A stretch of DNA of 64,000 nucleotides from Pyrrhosoma nymphula (GCA_963573305.1 OY754329.1:144657266-144721265), one strand, 5' to 3'. Counted from the stretch's first letter, positions 11,821 to 24,312 are shown. The notes: generated by a model from the sequence alone, not told the origin. Translations and numbers: made by a program.

Positions 11821-12840
11821 AAGGCATTGGATGAACAAGCCAACATTGTATTTAAATTAAGTGCGTCGTCATGTAAGCAACGTTCAAATTTTAGTCGAAA
11901 CAGGCTATCAATCATTTTTATCTTTTCGAAGTTCACTGCTTCATAGATGTTGTGTCGTTGTTTTATTTATTTTTTTATCCCTATGCAGGTGATTTTTTAT
12001 TCTTCAGCATCGCTATTTTAAGGGTCTGAATTCGGGAAGGCCATTGGATACTTTCTCTCTGTAAAATCTTTGGTCATATTTGCGGTCATTCGTAGTATTT
12101 TGTCGCAACATTCGTATTTTCTTACCCCTATCATGATGTTTACTATGACCGCACTTTTCTTCCCTCTCCTTCCACCTCTCAATCTCCCTGTACGCTCTCT
12201 AATCACCACCTTCAAGATCCCATTACTTTTTGCAACCAAGCCCGTCCACGTTTTTGCCTACTAATAATTTTACCCGCCAATTTTTTTCCGTCTTCAATAA
12301 TAGCTACAATTAAGCAAGTAATCTCCCTTCAAATGTCCTAAATCAAAGGTCTTGTTTAGGCGAGTAAGCGGAATTAAGGAATCAGCTGAAAAAAATATTG
12401 ACATATGGAGCGGGTAATTATATTTAACGGAATACTGCTGGATGTGAAAGTGGCGAGAATTTCTAGGACATGTCGGAAAAGAGGAAAAAATAGGTATTTT
12501 GGGAGTATTGAGGAGATGAAGCAAGTGTTCTTAGTTCAAGACGCATCCAGTACAAGGATAAAGTAGGTTGGATGGGGGAGCAGCCAAGAAATATCTCGTA
12601 GATACCCATATTGGATGCTCGGAATGCTGAAAATAATAGTAATTTTGCTGCTAATGACGTTGATTCATCTATAAAATTAGTCTTATTCTGAAAATAGTGC
12701 AATTCTTTTATTAATTTATTATTTTAAATGAGAAGTTATTTCATGTGTCGCGTATCAAGCCTGAAACTGTCATTTATTGTGTTATTCTCATTAGCTTGTT
12801 CCTCCGCTGAGGTTTCCCCTATATGATAAGGGTTTATTCT
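11821..12840. other. no gene recognised
   Basis: AT-leaning unique DNA. A short purine-rich patch near 12,470-12,560 faintly resembles the tail of the LINE at 16.9 kb, but not enough to call. Confidence 0.45.
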
Positions 12841-13290
12841 CTTCTGTTCCATTCTTCCTTCCTTTCTATGCCTATCTCTATCCTTCCCATGTTGCCACAG
12901 TCGGCCAAACTCCTGTATCCCACCCTCTGGATCCCGTCCCCCATCCGCCCTCTTTTATTTAACTTCCCACCACCGCCGCCGCGTCTGCTGTCTCACCCTC
13001 TCCTGTTCAAACCCCACTCCCTTCCCCACCTTTTCCACGTACACTCACCCAGTCCCCTCTGCGTCGCACACCTCTAATGTCCACTCCTTCCCCCCCCAAG
13101 CCCACTCCCCCCCCATCCCCCTCGCCCCATCCGTCTCATTTATTTATTTACGTAGTTAGCACGGGGACGAATGCAGACGTTTCCCCCCTTTTCGCAACGA
13201 ACGCCCGAATAACCCGCGCGGCGGCGACGATCGCGACGCCCCATCCTCCCCCCCCCCAACCCCGTGCCTCCCCGCTCCGTGGAGAGGGTA
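12841..13290. repeat. pyrimidine-rich low-complexity tract
   Basis: C/T-rich plus strand, especially 12,900-13,140 and 13,240-13,265. It is interrupted by a CpG-rich patch at about 13,190-13,235. Confidence 0.75.
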
Positions 13291-13589
13291 CGCTTCCGAT
13301 CCACCCCTTCCGTCTTCCGGGAGCCGCTGCCTCTTGTCCGACTTCGTCTTTCACGCGTGGACCTCGGGATGGGAGGAGTATCCACCACGCGTCGAGTGCT
13401 TAGCTTATTTCAATCCTGCTCCCATTTATGTTACAATCGATTTCAGCATATCCAGCGTCATTTTCAACTAATACTATGCTGTTATTTATCACTAGGCCCC
13501 ATCTCGAGTTCGTCGCGAGCATTTGGGACCTTGCGCAGTGAAATTTAATACGCAGAAAAAAAAAACAAAATGCGAAGGATACCCGCTCG

Positions 13590-13930
13590 CTTCGTTGATG
13601 AGTTATCCGAGCGAGGCACAGCTGAGAGGAGGACTAGACTGGGATCCTTTGGATACTGAAGTGAACCCACTAGATCACGCACGTTTCAGGGGGACACAAA
13701 GGATATTATTTCAGTCCGACCCCGCACTACATATCTGCGATAAATAATAGAGATACTCTGCGTAACTGATAAGTACAAAAATTCTTTTTTCTCACGTACC
13801 ATTCATCTCTGTAGTAAAAACAGAGCGGGACGAAAAGACACTCCGTTAACCTGCAGTTCACTTTCCTCCCTTCCCACTTCTAATTCCTTTTTCCACTTCC
13901 CTCCCTTTTTAAGGTAGTTTGAGCGAGGTA
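13590..13930 (+). repeat. dispersed repeat, copy A
   Basis: Collinear with 38,135-38,530 in the same orientation. Shared anchors in order are: an AGGGnGACACA block (13,688 and 38,209 regions), a TACAAAAATTCTTT block (about 13,776 and 38,296), a CACTCCGTTA block (about 13,841 and 38,361) and an AATTCCTTTTTCCA block (about 13,882 and 38,451). Identity outside the anchors is moderate, with indels. The family is unknown. No pol III boxes or coding sequence were seen, so it is probably an old SINE, a non-autonomous element, or the untranslated end of a larger element. Confidence 0.65.
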
Positions 13931-16420
13931 TTCCCCCAAGGTAGTAATGAGGGGAGACCATATTCGAATTTTATGTTTTGATTTCAGCGTCTTTAAAAAG
14001 TATGAAGTAAATATTGTAATATCAGTGGTGCACAAATATAGTTATGGCAAAAATTCTCGCTAAACAAATATGTTTACATAAGTATCTAATTTGACTCATT
14101 GTTTAACGCCGCACGGGGAAAACGCCTTCACTACAGTTTTTTTTGCGACTGTAAAAAGGACTGCGTAGAGTGATTGATTATTTTTTTAATATTTAGGAAA
14201 ACATACTAAATACACACCGTTATTTTTTTGGCAAAATCTATGCGTTAGAAATTCCTAATTTTTTCAATATTATTCCCCTGCGTAGTATATCGCTGAAGCG
14301 CAGGGACAGGATAAGGAGGTTGAAAGGATTCACAGCTGCTTTAAAGTATACCAACGGTCAAATTTCTTCACGTGGATCGTTTTTAATGCAGAGCTGAGAC
14401 TTCACATGCCGCGGACTCGATTTTACGCCCTACTGCTAGAACTTCCTATGGCCTGCCATAACCATAAGATCGCGTCCAGTTACAGCAGCCTCAGATGCTG
14501 TTTCCCGTGGTAATACGCGTAGGGCTCTTCAGTATATGCTTCACCGGTGCTGTTCTCCTTTATGCCAGTTGCATGCAGTGTTTTTGCCTCTGTCGCTTAT
14601 GCTTCCAATCTCGTTGGATCATGCCTACACGGTTTGCGCTGGGTGAATAGTATCGTACTAAATTATTGGCGCTGAAAGCTCTGAAAGCATGTTTCTCAGA
14701 ATTTCTGGTTGAGTTATCGCTTGCAACTCCCAGCAACACCGTTCTTTAATTCTCGTCAAAAACTCATAAAATAGTGCCAAGCCAATTTAAGATTATTTCA
14801 TTTCCACTTGGTATAGGAGAACATATTTCTCATCCACTGTCGCCATTTTCAAAGTAGCGTCGATTGTTACTGGCCAATTTTTACCCATTCAAGGCTGCGA
14901 GTTTTTCGTGTAATTTTCCTCGCATTGCTTTAGGGCTAAATGCTATAAAGCAATCTTTACAGCGCAGTAAAGCCTTTATAAATCATCAGTTTAAGAGTAA
15001 CTATGCGCATTAACGTCGTAGGTTGTAATTGAGTGAAGCCTCTTTGAAATTCTCAAATGGTTGAAATAGTTACTCTCCAAGTCGCCTCACGCGTTTAGTC
15101 TTAATTTTAGGGCATTAAAAACTTATTTATTCTGTTATGCACCGGGATAAAACTTGCTGCATTGAGTAAGAGAAGCCACACCTTTGAAAAAATGTGGAGA
15201 TAAGTTGTTTATCATATAGAATATTGGCATAAAATCCAACGTGTGCTGTTTGAAGAAACATCACTTACAATGAGTTGGTAATGGCTTTCTATTTCGTCAG
15301 CGTTTATTTTCCTTGAAGCTTGAGTGTCACTTTCCCGTGGAGTGATTACATTTACTTGCTTTCTTATGTTTTGCGTGGGACAGATTCACATATGATTAGA
15401 TTTATCACTTTTCTTACCTGGTTTTTAGCTTACTAAGCTTTTTAGTTCTGCATGGTCACTGTGCCCTTCAGGAATCCAACCACTGCTCCGTGAGGCCCAT
15501 TTATATTTGAAATCGATTCCTCGAGCTTGAGTCGTATAGCTCGTCGAATTAGTCTGGGCATCCGGTTTAATTTCATCTTCTGCACAACGCCAAGTATCTA
15601 TTCAGTGCAGCGTTCGGATGTGCCCAAGGAAATTCTGTCGAAGGGAGCTCGCAAAATCTCCGGGTGACAAAATGTCGGCAGAGTAGGTCACCTGCCCCAG
15701 ATATTGTATCCCCCCTCTCTTACGACTTGTTCCGATAACAACCCGGGGCTTTTGCCATCGGCAGGCCCGTGAATAACGTTCCCACGCAAAACTAACGCCA
15801 TCCATCTCCGCGCCTTCCCAAACGACATCTGTCTCCTCTGCCGACTTCTCACGCGGTATGAAACGCTTTTAACCAGCGGCACGGCGATCAGTTGCAAGTG
15901 CAGTGTGGGATGAACGAGGTTCCTTCTAAAGCAGAAATTTCTTTAATTCTGTTAAACTAAGGCGCCACTTATAATTAGTCGTCATTTTCCCAGCTCTCTC
16001 ATTTCCCAGAAGGGCACAAGCCCATTTGCTTCATATTCTTCGGCAGAAAATGTTGATGTCAGCGACGGCAAAAACATTACATCAAGCCAAGCCCTTTCAT
16101 CTTTGTAGTAAAGCGATGCAGCTGGCTAATATTTCGGCTGGATCCTGAAAAAACGCCAGTCGTTAAAAATAGGTTTTGCCGACCTCGGATCAAAAGCTCC
16201 CTTCTCTAACGAGGATATAAAATGCTTTGTAGTTTTACATACAATTTCACTGCTGTAACGTAATTTGTATGTTGTAGGCGCAATAGAATGATTGTACCTT
16301 TGATTGTGATGTAAACTGTCGAAACTGGTTGGGTTAAATTGTGTAGTAAAATAGTGTGGAAAATTACTAAGTATTTTATATCCTCGCTATGAGCACATTT
16401 CTCAAATGTACGTCGTCTAG
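13931..16420. other. no gene recognised
   Basis: About 2.5 kb of unique AT-leaning sequence with only short chance frames. No repeat family was recognised. Confidence 0.5.
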
Positions 16421-16955
16421 GTCGAGCATTTTACATATCTGGGTAGTATTTTTGAGGACAATAGGTTTAGTTGTAGGGACATCCGATGCAGAATTGCCGT
16501 GGCGAAAGAAGCATTTTCGAGGAGAAGAGAATTGATGAGGGGGGTCTGATGAGAGACGTAAAGAAAAGGCTGGTGAAAACTTTAATATGGAGCGTTGCGC
16601 TGTATGGGTCGGAAACTTGGTCATTGCGAAGGGAGGATGTGCATAGACTTGAGGCATTTGAGATGTGGGTTTGGAGAAGGATGGAGAGGGTGAGCTGGGT
16701 GGAGAGGAAGACGAACAAGGAGGTATGTGATATGGTTGGAGAGGAGAGGAAGCTTGTGGCAGAGGTTCGGAGAAGGCAGAAGAGATGGATGGAGAAGGTT
16801 TTGAAAGGAGAGGGCATGTTGAAGAGAGTGATAGAGCGGAGAACACTGGGGAAGCGTGGAAGATGAAGGAAGAGGATAGGAATTTTGGACGAAATAAGAG
16901 GAGGTAGAAGATGTGAAGAATTTAAGAGGACTCTAATAGCGGGACATCCTTAGGA
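16421..16955 (+). pseudogene. non-LTR retrotransposon reverse transcriptase, C-terminal fragment (LINE relic)
   Basis: The fragment starts with VEHFTYLGSIF in the frame of 16,430. The FxYLG motif is the last conserved block of non-LTR reverse transcriptases. It continues through CRIAVAKEAFSRRRELMRG to about 16,540. A single-base slip in the G run at 16,539-16,544 then moves the reading to the frame of 16,486, which encodes GLMRDVKKRLVKTLIW, ALYGSETW, LEAFEMWVWRRMERVSW and QKRWMEKVLKG. A TGA at 16,864-16,866 replaces what is normally a glycine codon, and RKRIGILDEIRGG continues in the same frame to about 16,930. The catalytic FADD region and the endonuclease are missing, so the copy is 5'-truncated and dead. 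This C-terminal arrangement is common in arthropod LINEs of the RTE-like or related groups. The clade is inferred, not shown. The minus-strand frame over this segment is antisense shadow. Confidence 0.88.
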
Positions 16956-17449
16956 GGGAAATCGAGACAATGTCTATGAAATTAGGATGCAGAAAGGGAA
17001 CTGTCCAATAACCTACCAATCAGCAGGTAGAATATTTTAATGAAAACAGTAGATTCTGCTCCCTTCTCTTAAAACAATGCCAACGTAACAGCCGCATTTA
17101 TCTCAAGCAATCCATTTTTCTCCCGTCTTGCGTTTGAATATACAGTCCTTTTTTCCCACCCTTGTCAGTTGAAAATGTCAATGGTACTACCGCGCGCTGT
17201 TTTCGCATGTACTCGTTCTCCGCACGATCTATCTTCCCAAATTAATTGTCCTCCGCAGCATCCTCTTGCTCAATCAGGACGCTTTGAAGCGTTTTGTTAA
17301 CTTATATTTTTTTATTATTTATTTATCCTCGTCTCTCTTTCTCGCCCCTCCCCGGACCGCACCACTGCTCGTATCGTCGCTGGGGAATGGTTAATCCCAC
17401 CACCGGATAGAGCTATTCTATACGCACAAAAAAATAAACATATCAGCAG
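16956..17449. other. no gene recognised
   Basis: May include the LINE 3' untranslated end (to about 17,040), then unique sequence. No simple-repeat tail comparable to that at 7,391 was seen. Confidence 0.4.
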
Positions 17450-17780
17450 GACGTTGCCCCCTCGCCCGCGAGCCCACCCCACATCGTCACGTCGGCCCCG
17501 CATAGGCGAAAGGGGAAGAGGATATAAAGGATATTATTCACTTCTCCGTGACCCCACCCTCCCTCTCCGCCGTCTGTATCTCCGCCTGCCCCTACTCCCG
17601 GGGCTTTACATATCTCATACCACAACACATCACCACTCGATCCCCAGCCCCCCAGCGTCTGGCACTATTTCAGTCTATGCCGCTTCCTCTCTTTGTCTTC
17701 TTTCCTCCTCCCCCCCTACCCCCTCCCCCCGCCCTCCCTCCCCATCCAAATGTCCTCCTCCTCATCTTTTGCCTCCTCAA
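17450..17780. repeat. pyrimidine-rich low-complexity tract
   Basis: C/T-rich plus strand, densest at 17,690-17,770. Open frames on either strand are compositional. Confidence 0.8.
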
Positions 17781-18865
17781 ACCCCGCAAGCTTACCCCCG
17801 ACCTCGGATAAAATAGGACCGGATATATACGTGGTAGGTTGGGGGGGCACACACCCATTCCATACCCTACCCTAAGCTGCATTGCAATGCCCCATATATA
17901 TTTCCGGGATCGATTCCCATTCGGTCGGTTCTGCTGCTGCTTCTTCTTCTTCCTCCTCCCTTTTCGGTTTGTTATTCCGAGAGGGAAGGCCGTAACTTGT
18001 GAGGCGGAGCGCGTAGGTTTTTGAGGTCTCTCTCCACTCCTTTCATTCATTCTGCGTGCGAGCGACCTTGGGAAGTTCTGGTCCTCCTTTCATCGCTGGT
18101 GGTGTGGAGTGGCGGAGGCGCGGAGAACTTCGTTTCGCTCCTTTGGGGATTCATTCGAGAAGTCAGTCGATTCCTCCCGTGAACCAGCGTGTCTAAGCAA
18201 GTTTCAACCACAACTTGAGCGTGTCTTTGAGCCCCAATTTTTCAATCTAGAGAAATCCGTGACGAAACTGAAATAAAACTTGGGCAATAACGGTGTAACA
18301 TTACCATCAGCGATTGAACTTAGGATCTCGAATTTTCCGAGGAAAAATGACCGTGTAAAAGTGACTGAATCATACTTCTCATACTTACGCACATACTTAC
18401 GTCCCTTATTTAGGGACTTGGGCAGTGATCATAACCGCTCGGTAGTCTCTACCTTCGGCACTCATACTCCCTAAAAATAAGTCTTGTCTATGCGACGATT
18501 GCTTTCATGAAACTGAGAACTATTATTAATACCTTTGCGAGAAACGAAGAAATAAATCACTTTACTGAGAAAAAATAAGAAGCGTATTGTATTAAACAGG
18601 TTTTCCCGAAATAGTTTCAGCGTATTTAATAGTTGTCGAACTGAAATCTGCATGGGCTCAGGAGAAATTGTGGCCAATTTTAGCACGTAAAATTCATTAT
18701 TTTTTCAGTTAAAGCGTAGAATATCGTTCGATTCCGAAAGTTAGGTATCGTATCATACCTGACTGGTGACTATAAAGAATGAAAAGCTTGCAATTATATT
18801 TTGAAACAATTGTTATTCATATTATCATCATCCATCACCATAGTGTGAACGACGCCTTTAGGCGA

Positions 18866-19148
18866 ATAAATATAATAATTTGAACGGAAGTGAAAGAGAG
18901 GGATAGGAAACATATTGTTGAAATTGGACGAAGACTTGGTGATGGAACACCTGCTCTTGTGTGCCATCCTGAGGCCACGGCTACGGCGCGAAATCGGGAG
19001 GTTCCAGGTTCGAGTCCCGGCCACGGCACATTTTTACCCTCTGATTTTTCGGCTTTACCATCTTCCACATCACCTGTGTCTTTGTCCAATTTCAATTATA
19101 TGTTTCCTATCCCTTTCTTTCACCTTCTATTCAAATTATTATATTTAT
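18866..19148. mobile_element. palindromic tRNA-derived repeat (head-to-head SINE-like pair or foldback)
   Basis: Arms at about 18,866-18,946 and 19,060-19,148 are inverted copies. The outer 65 bp match with only a few differences, including a shared GGATAGGAAACATAT word. The loop carries a pol III B-box, GGTTCGAGTCC, at 19,007-19,017, followed by CCGGCCACGGCA. The complementary acceptor-like GCCGTGGCCTC starts at 18,981 on the minus strand. The simplest reading is two copies of one tRNA-derived SINE joined head to head, the minus copy keeping the tRNA 5' part and the plus copy the 3' part. A single foldback element that captured a tRNA fragment is the alternative. It is not a functional tRNA gene. 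Confidence 0.7.
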
Positions 19149-19769
19149 CTATAGCTGCGTGTTTATGGTTCTTCGTTCCAGTGAAGCGCTATCCTGTATG
19201 GGAATTGGACAATTTTCTTGTTTTAAAAACACATAAATTATACGAACCACGAATAAAATTTCATCCGGTGGGGAAAACCAGTTAATTATAGAGAGTCCCG
19301 CTCAGCAAACCAATCGTTAGCCATGAACCGACGGGGTAGACTGGCTGCTTGTCTCTGTGCTCCCGCGAGCACCCCAGCGTTGCCAGAGCGGTGACACTGC
19401 GGGCAAATGAGGGTCTCGATGGCCCAAGGCTTGCCTTGACCTTACATAAGTGCATTCATTGAGGTCCACTGCTCAAGCAGCGTTCGTGTTATTATTTTAG
19501 ATTATCCTCCCAGAGGAGTGCCGCGGATACACAGTCTAGCGGTAGTATGATGTTAACTTTACTGACTGCTGTGCCGCCTGTGGGTCTTGCTGGAGAAATA
19601 TTTTCAGCATTCTCGATATATTTAAGTTCTATTCATGGAAATGTGTATATATATTTCACTGCTTTGTTTACTTAATGTTCGATATAAGTTTAACCATCGA
19701 ATTTTGTTGTACATGTGTCATCTTAAATTTGTTAAAATAGACTGTATGTCAGATTGTAAAGAAAGTTGA
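19149..19769. other. no gene recognised
   Basis: Mixed sequence. 19,300-19,600 is more GC-rich and has no recognisable RNA or coding motif. Confidence 0.4.
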
Positions 19770-19770
19770 T

Positions 19771-19796
19771 GTATTTTTTTCTATTTTCAGGTAAGT
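19771..19796 (+). promoter_or_regulatory. candidate recursive splice site (ratchet point), junction 19,790|19,791
   Basis: A polypyrimidine tract and TTTCAG acceptor end at 19,790, and the very next bases are GTAAGT, the consensus 5' splice site. An acceptor directly fused to a full donor, leaving a zero-length exon, is the known signature of recursive splicing in long introns of flies and vertebrates. If real, it places this position inside a long plus-strand intron. No flanking host exon could be identified, so this rests on the motif alone. Confidence 0.45.
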
Positions 19797-19800
19797 TCCA

Positions 19801-21284
19801 TGCCACCCAGAAAGAAAACCAATACATCCTGAAAGCCCGCAATCCGTAATTCGGTAATTGAATCTAATCTGAAACCAAAGTATGTAAGTATTGGAGCATG
19901 CCTTAAAGTTGTTCTCATCATCTGTCAATATTTTAATATCTCATATTCCCATCGGAAAAAAATTTCGTGGCCTACAAAGAAATGTTTGCGGTGTACTGCA
20001 TTTTCAATGCCGAAATTTCATTTTATATGTCTCTCAAAAAATTGCCCCATACCAATCCAGTGACTTAATTTTGAAACTATTTTTAAATAACTCTATTGCA
20101 TCATGTTGATATCTGGTGGAATACTTAAAATTTTCTCACCGTTGAGATTTTAACCTAGCATTTCCGCCAAAGACCGCTTTTCGAGATGTGGATCTAGGTT
20201 GTGTCTGACCAATACTCTGAATTATGGGAATGATTTAATATACCGTTAGTCATCTTTTACCGTTAATGGCACATGAATGTATGATTCAGAGTTACTCCTC
20301 TGAATACGTCTCATACGGCCATAACGTTGGCAAGGGTGACGTGTCGTATTTGACGGCCATTTGATGACTGATGTGAGACGAATGACGGATATCACGGATC
20401 TAGGGAATCTACCCGTGGGTAATGCGATGCTCGTTTACTGTCGTCTGTACCTGGGGCTGAGAAATGTGGTGTAGCATTAAAACAACAAACATTTTCTAAT
20501 GGAAGCATTAAAGAGCATTGCGGAAATAGCCATGCGCATCAGCCTTATTCTTTGGATGAAACTAAATTCTTTTAAAAATTTCATTGAGGATTCGTTCAGT
20601 CTCATCATTCTGCATTATTATCTCTGTTAACAAAATCCAATGAGCAATTCTTCTAATTATTTTATTGCATAGTCTTGATTGTCCTCGCTAGAATGTCTCA
20701 ATTGCTGCTCAGTAAAATTCTCTTTGGAATCCAGATCACTTTGTCTTCGCTGCCGTGAAATTATTGGCTATCGATATTTTGATGGTTCTCTCGTGCAGTA
20801 ACATGCCAAATCTTCATTGAATAGGGCTGAATTTGAAATCAGTTACGTTAATTGTGGCCTTAGAAATATGATGCATTGCCCTTACTCATGTAGTTGATGA
20901 TCTCTTTTTTAACTGTGCAATATTTTTATGATAAATTATGCTATTGAGGAGTGACGCAGGATGTTGTTGAGCAAAATGGTAAGAGCGGATAAGGAAATGC
21001 AACGTTCATCCCAGAAATATGAAATCGTCAATCACCCGGAGGCAGTTCCAATACCTAAACGTATTTTCATTTAGGAGACTGAGGATAAGTAAAAAGGTGA
21101 TGTGTCCTTCAAAAATAATATAATGTAGGACTAATCTGGGTTCTGCTATTTTTGTATTTTTTGTCGGATATGCACTGCCAATTTATTATTGATGCGCGTT
21201 TTGCCATAAGTGCATCGTGTGGTCAGCTCCGCCCAAGACCGTTTTAGAGGGGTCGTCGTCTCATCTCTTTACAGTTCATTTCTT
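19801..21284. other. no gene recognised
   Basis: Unique AT-leaning DNA with short frames only. This fits intron or intergenic sequence. Confidence 0.5.
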
Positions 21285-21725
21285 ACGCCTTCAATTCCCT
21301 CTCTCCACCCCACCCTTTCCCTCTCTGCCTTGCACTTCCTAACCTCCCACCCACCTTACCCCTCTTTACCCCTCCCCCTGCCTCCCTCTCCTGACTTCCT
21401 TCCCCTCCTCGGCCCCGACCCCTCCTTCTCTCCCTCCCACGCTTCCTCTCCCTCCCCTCCCACCCCACGACGCTCCCGTTCCTCAGCCATATGTTGGCAC
21501 ACGTGATGGATGGGGCAACGTAGAATGCGATTTTGTTTTTATTAATCGCTCTCTCCTCTTCCTTCAGAGTCTCCGTCCTCTCCTCCTCTCCTCCCCTCTC
21601 ACCTCCCCCCTCTTCCCTCCCAACCTCCACCCTTTTTGCCGCCAGCATACCGCATCCTTGAGTCCGTAAATTTGCATATCATTTCTTTCTTTCGCTCCCC
21701 CTCCCCCCCCTTTATTCCCTCAACC
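21285..21725. repeat. two pyrimidine-rich low-complexity tracts
   Basis: C/T-rich plus strand at 21,285-21,480 and 21,540-21,725, split by a short mixed segment. Confidence 0.8.
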
Positions 21726-23920
21726 TCGAGTTCCTTTCCTATTTTGCATCCGTTGTAATGCCTTATTAGCGGAATCAATAAATGGATCCTTCGTCTGTAA
21801 GTATATCCGCTCCTTTTTCTCTTTCTCCTGCGCGGTTCTTATGGTCGGTATGCGTGGCACTTCTCTCAAGTGTGGTAGGAATGCCTGCGAATAGACGGAC
21901 CTGCAAAATTCAAAAGAATGCCACAAAGGTGGCGTCAAGAAGGACGGGAATTCATGAGACTGTCTGCTCGGAGTATTCGGATGCCCCGGGCTTAGAATTC
22001 CCGAGGATTCATGTGAAAGGCGTTTTGTTGTTTTTTGGGAGTCACGAAGGTTAGCTTTGTTTTAAGTATTCATATTTTCGCATGCTATAACTATTCTCTT
22101 TTACACAAGTTGCCGGGTGGAGTCCTGATTCTGCGTAAAGAAAGAGCAGTGTGAAATCATATAGACTTGAATATTAAAATGACATTTTTAATGATTAAAC
22201 GTGAATCATGAGATACTTAATTATTTATGCTGTGCCTGGACAGTTTTGATTTTTAAATAATCTGGCAGCATAGCAAGCTTAGCCGCTGTTTACTTGCCAC
22301 GTCCTAGACATTCCTACTTTATTTCCATTTTTTTGGCTGAAGTCCTAATGCTCAGTGGCTCGCGCTTCTAACTCAGTCAGGATGTCTTTATTAGTTTTCG
22401 GGTATGCCGCCGGAATTGGACGGGCAATGCAAAACTGCGAACATGGCAAGCGTTGCTACATCTTTTGCGTCGATTAAATGATTTTTCTTGTTGCCTTTTA
22501 GGTACCTAGTTATTTTACTGTTCTCATAATTTGGGATTGAATAGTTCACCTCATGCAGATGCATAACTTGAATGAGCCTTCTGTTATCGAGCAGAACCTT
22601 ACTTGGCCGTTTCTCCGGAACAATCAATGAATAGTCTTTGGGTGCGGCGACGTTGTGTCAGTCCGGCATTGTCACCAGATGTCGCCGTTGTGTCTCTCTC
22701 TGTGGTATAGCCTTGGTTGGCCTCGCGCCTCTATTTCTTCATTTGCTCATATCCCTCGCGGAGTGCATTCAGTGATTGTGCCCATCAAGCGGTGAGATCT
22801 TTTAATGGCCTTCGCCGGGCGAGCGGCCCGCGGAATTGTGTCGTTAACATTATAACTAACTTTGTCCCAGTTGAGCCCCGGATCGACCTTTTGACCTCGC
22901 CATTGGAATGCCCATTGTGCAACGCTCATACTGTTTATTCTTAGGTCTCCGTGATGAATGAAGAAATATTAATTCCACTCCCGTCAAAGGCGAACTGTCG
23001 CGAGGCGTACTCGTGAGGCGAAGCAATTCGTACATATATGCATTCTCTTACCCCTCCTCAGATCCGCCATTTTTCTTGCAGTCCCGCTCGCGCGATTGGA
23101 AGAGAAATTCCCGGCCTTCGCGAAACGGTCTTTCGCCCGGCTATCATTACTTTGAATTCCTTCTTCCCGAATGCATTTTAATCGCCTTCCTTTAAGTTGG
23201 AGATAACTGTTTTATGTTAATTTCCAAGGTTCTCCGATTGTTTGTCGGGCGTTGGCCCTGGACTTTTTTTTTCTGTTTTACCGCATTTGATATCATATTT
23301 ACCGCTCCCAACAACTAGTGGGTGTGAGACAATCGGTAAGAATACAATCGCTGGCCGTGATATTTAGAACATTTCGCTGCTCATTACAATTGTGGAAAAT
23401 TTGGCCTTCTTCCAACGCCTTTTCAATAATCAAAACGAACGTTAATTCGATTGTTTAACTGTAGTTATGACAATGAAGAATATTTAATAGAAGAAATTTA
23501 GAATGGTAGCGCGTGCTGTATTCCCTATGGCTGTGTAAAACGGGGCTATTGTCGCCTATGTATTGTCTAACGACGCATGCATATCCCTAGTTTTCTAGGA
23601 AACATCTTGCGAATATTGGGTTCTCGTAGTTCTGTTGTATGTAATATATAGGTATTGTGTGATTTTTGGGCGTACGTCAAATCTAAATTAAAACTTATCG
23701 TGTTGACACATCTTTCTAACGTTTGTTCTTGTGTCATGATATAAAAACATCAAAATAGTCTTTATGTGAAGGAATGACCTTTTCCATGAAGTTGATTTAT
23801 GAAACTAGGCGTGAAAAATGTCATAGAGTTGAACGTCAGTAGGTGAAAAATACAGTTGATGCGAATATAAATGTTAAAAAGAAAGCCTGTAATGTAATAC
23901 TGGACACACAACTTCATTCT
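21726..23920. other. no gene recognised
   Basis: Unique sequence. Short frames at 22,391-22,627 (minus) and 22,717-22,944 (plus) have ordinary composition but no recognisable motif. Confidence 0.45.
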
Positions 23921-23924
23921 TTTC

Positions 23925-24312
23925 TCCTCGCCTCTCCTCCTCACCTCGACCCCTCTCTCCTTCCACCTCCGTTTTCGCTGTTTCTCCCGTTGTTCCCGTT
24001 TCCCCCGTCCTGTCTCTCTCGCCTCCTCCCACTCTCCCACCCGCCCCCCTCCCCCCGCCCCCGACTGGACTGAATTTTTTCCAAAGATTCTTCATAATTC
24101 ATGTATTTAGATTAATGATCCCGTATGCCGGGCATCATCTTCTCCATGCCTCCTCCCTCTCCCCGCTCCCCTGTGCCATTCTGCCGCCGCTCCCCCTCCT
24201 GCCCACCCCCACAGCCTCCTCCCGCCCCCTCCCCTTCTTCCCACCCACCACTACCCCCTCAACGCACCCCTCTCTCCCACCCCTGCCGCCCCCGCTTTCC
24301 GCATCCGTCTGG
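23925..24312. repeat. pyrimidine-rich low-complexity tracts
   Basis: C-rich blocks at 23,925-24,065 and 24,138-24,312, separated by about 70 bp of AT-rich sequence. Confidence 0.8.

Noticed and set aside
11162..11860. 232-codon plus-strand frame
   Set aside because: It spans G-rich, C-rich and CpG-rich low-complexity DNA. Several frames on both strands are open over the same interval.
12460..12560. Possible third LINE tail (GKRGK/IGIL-like words)
   Set aside because: The resemblance is limited to a few purine-rich codons and is easily due to composition.
16376..16846. 156-codon minus-strand frame
   Set aside because: It is the antisense shadow of the LINE reverse transcriptase fragment on the plus strand.
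22345..22420. A-box-like GCTCAGTGG with GCGCTTCTAACTCAG
   Set aside because: No acceptable B-box follows at the right distance.
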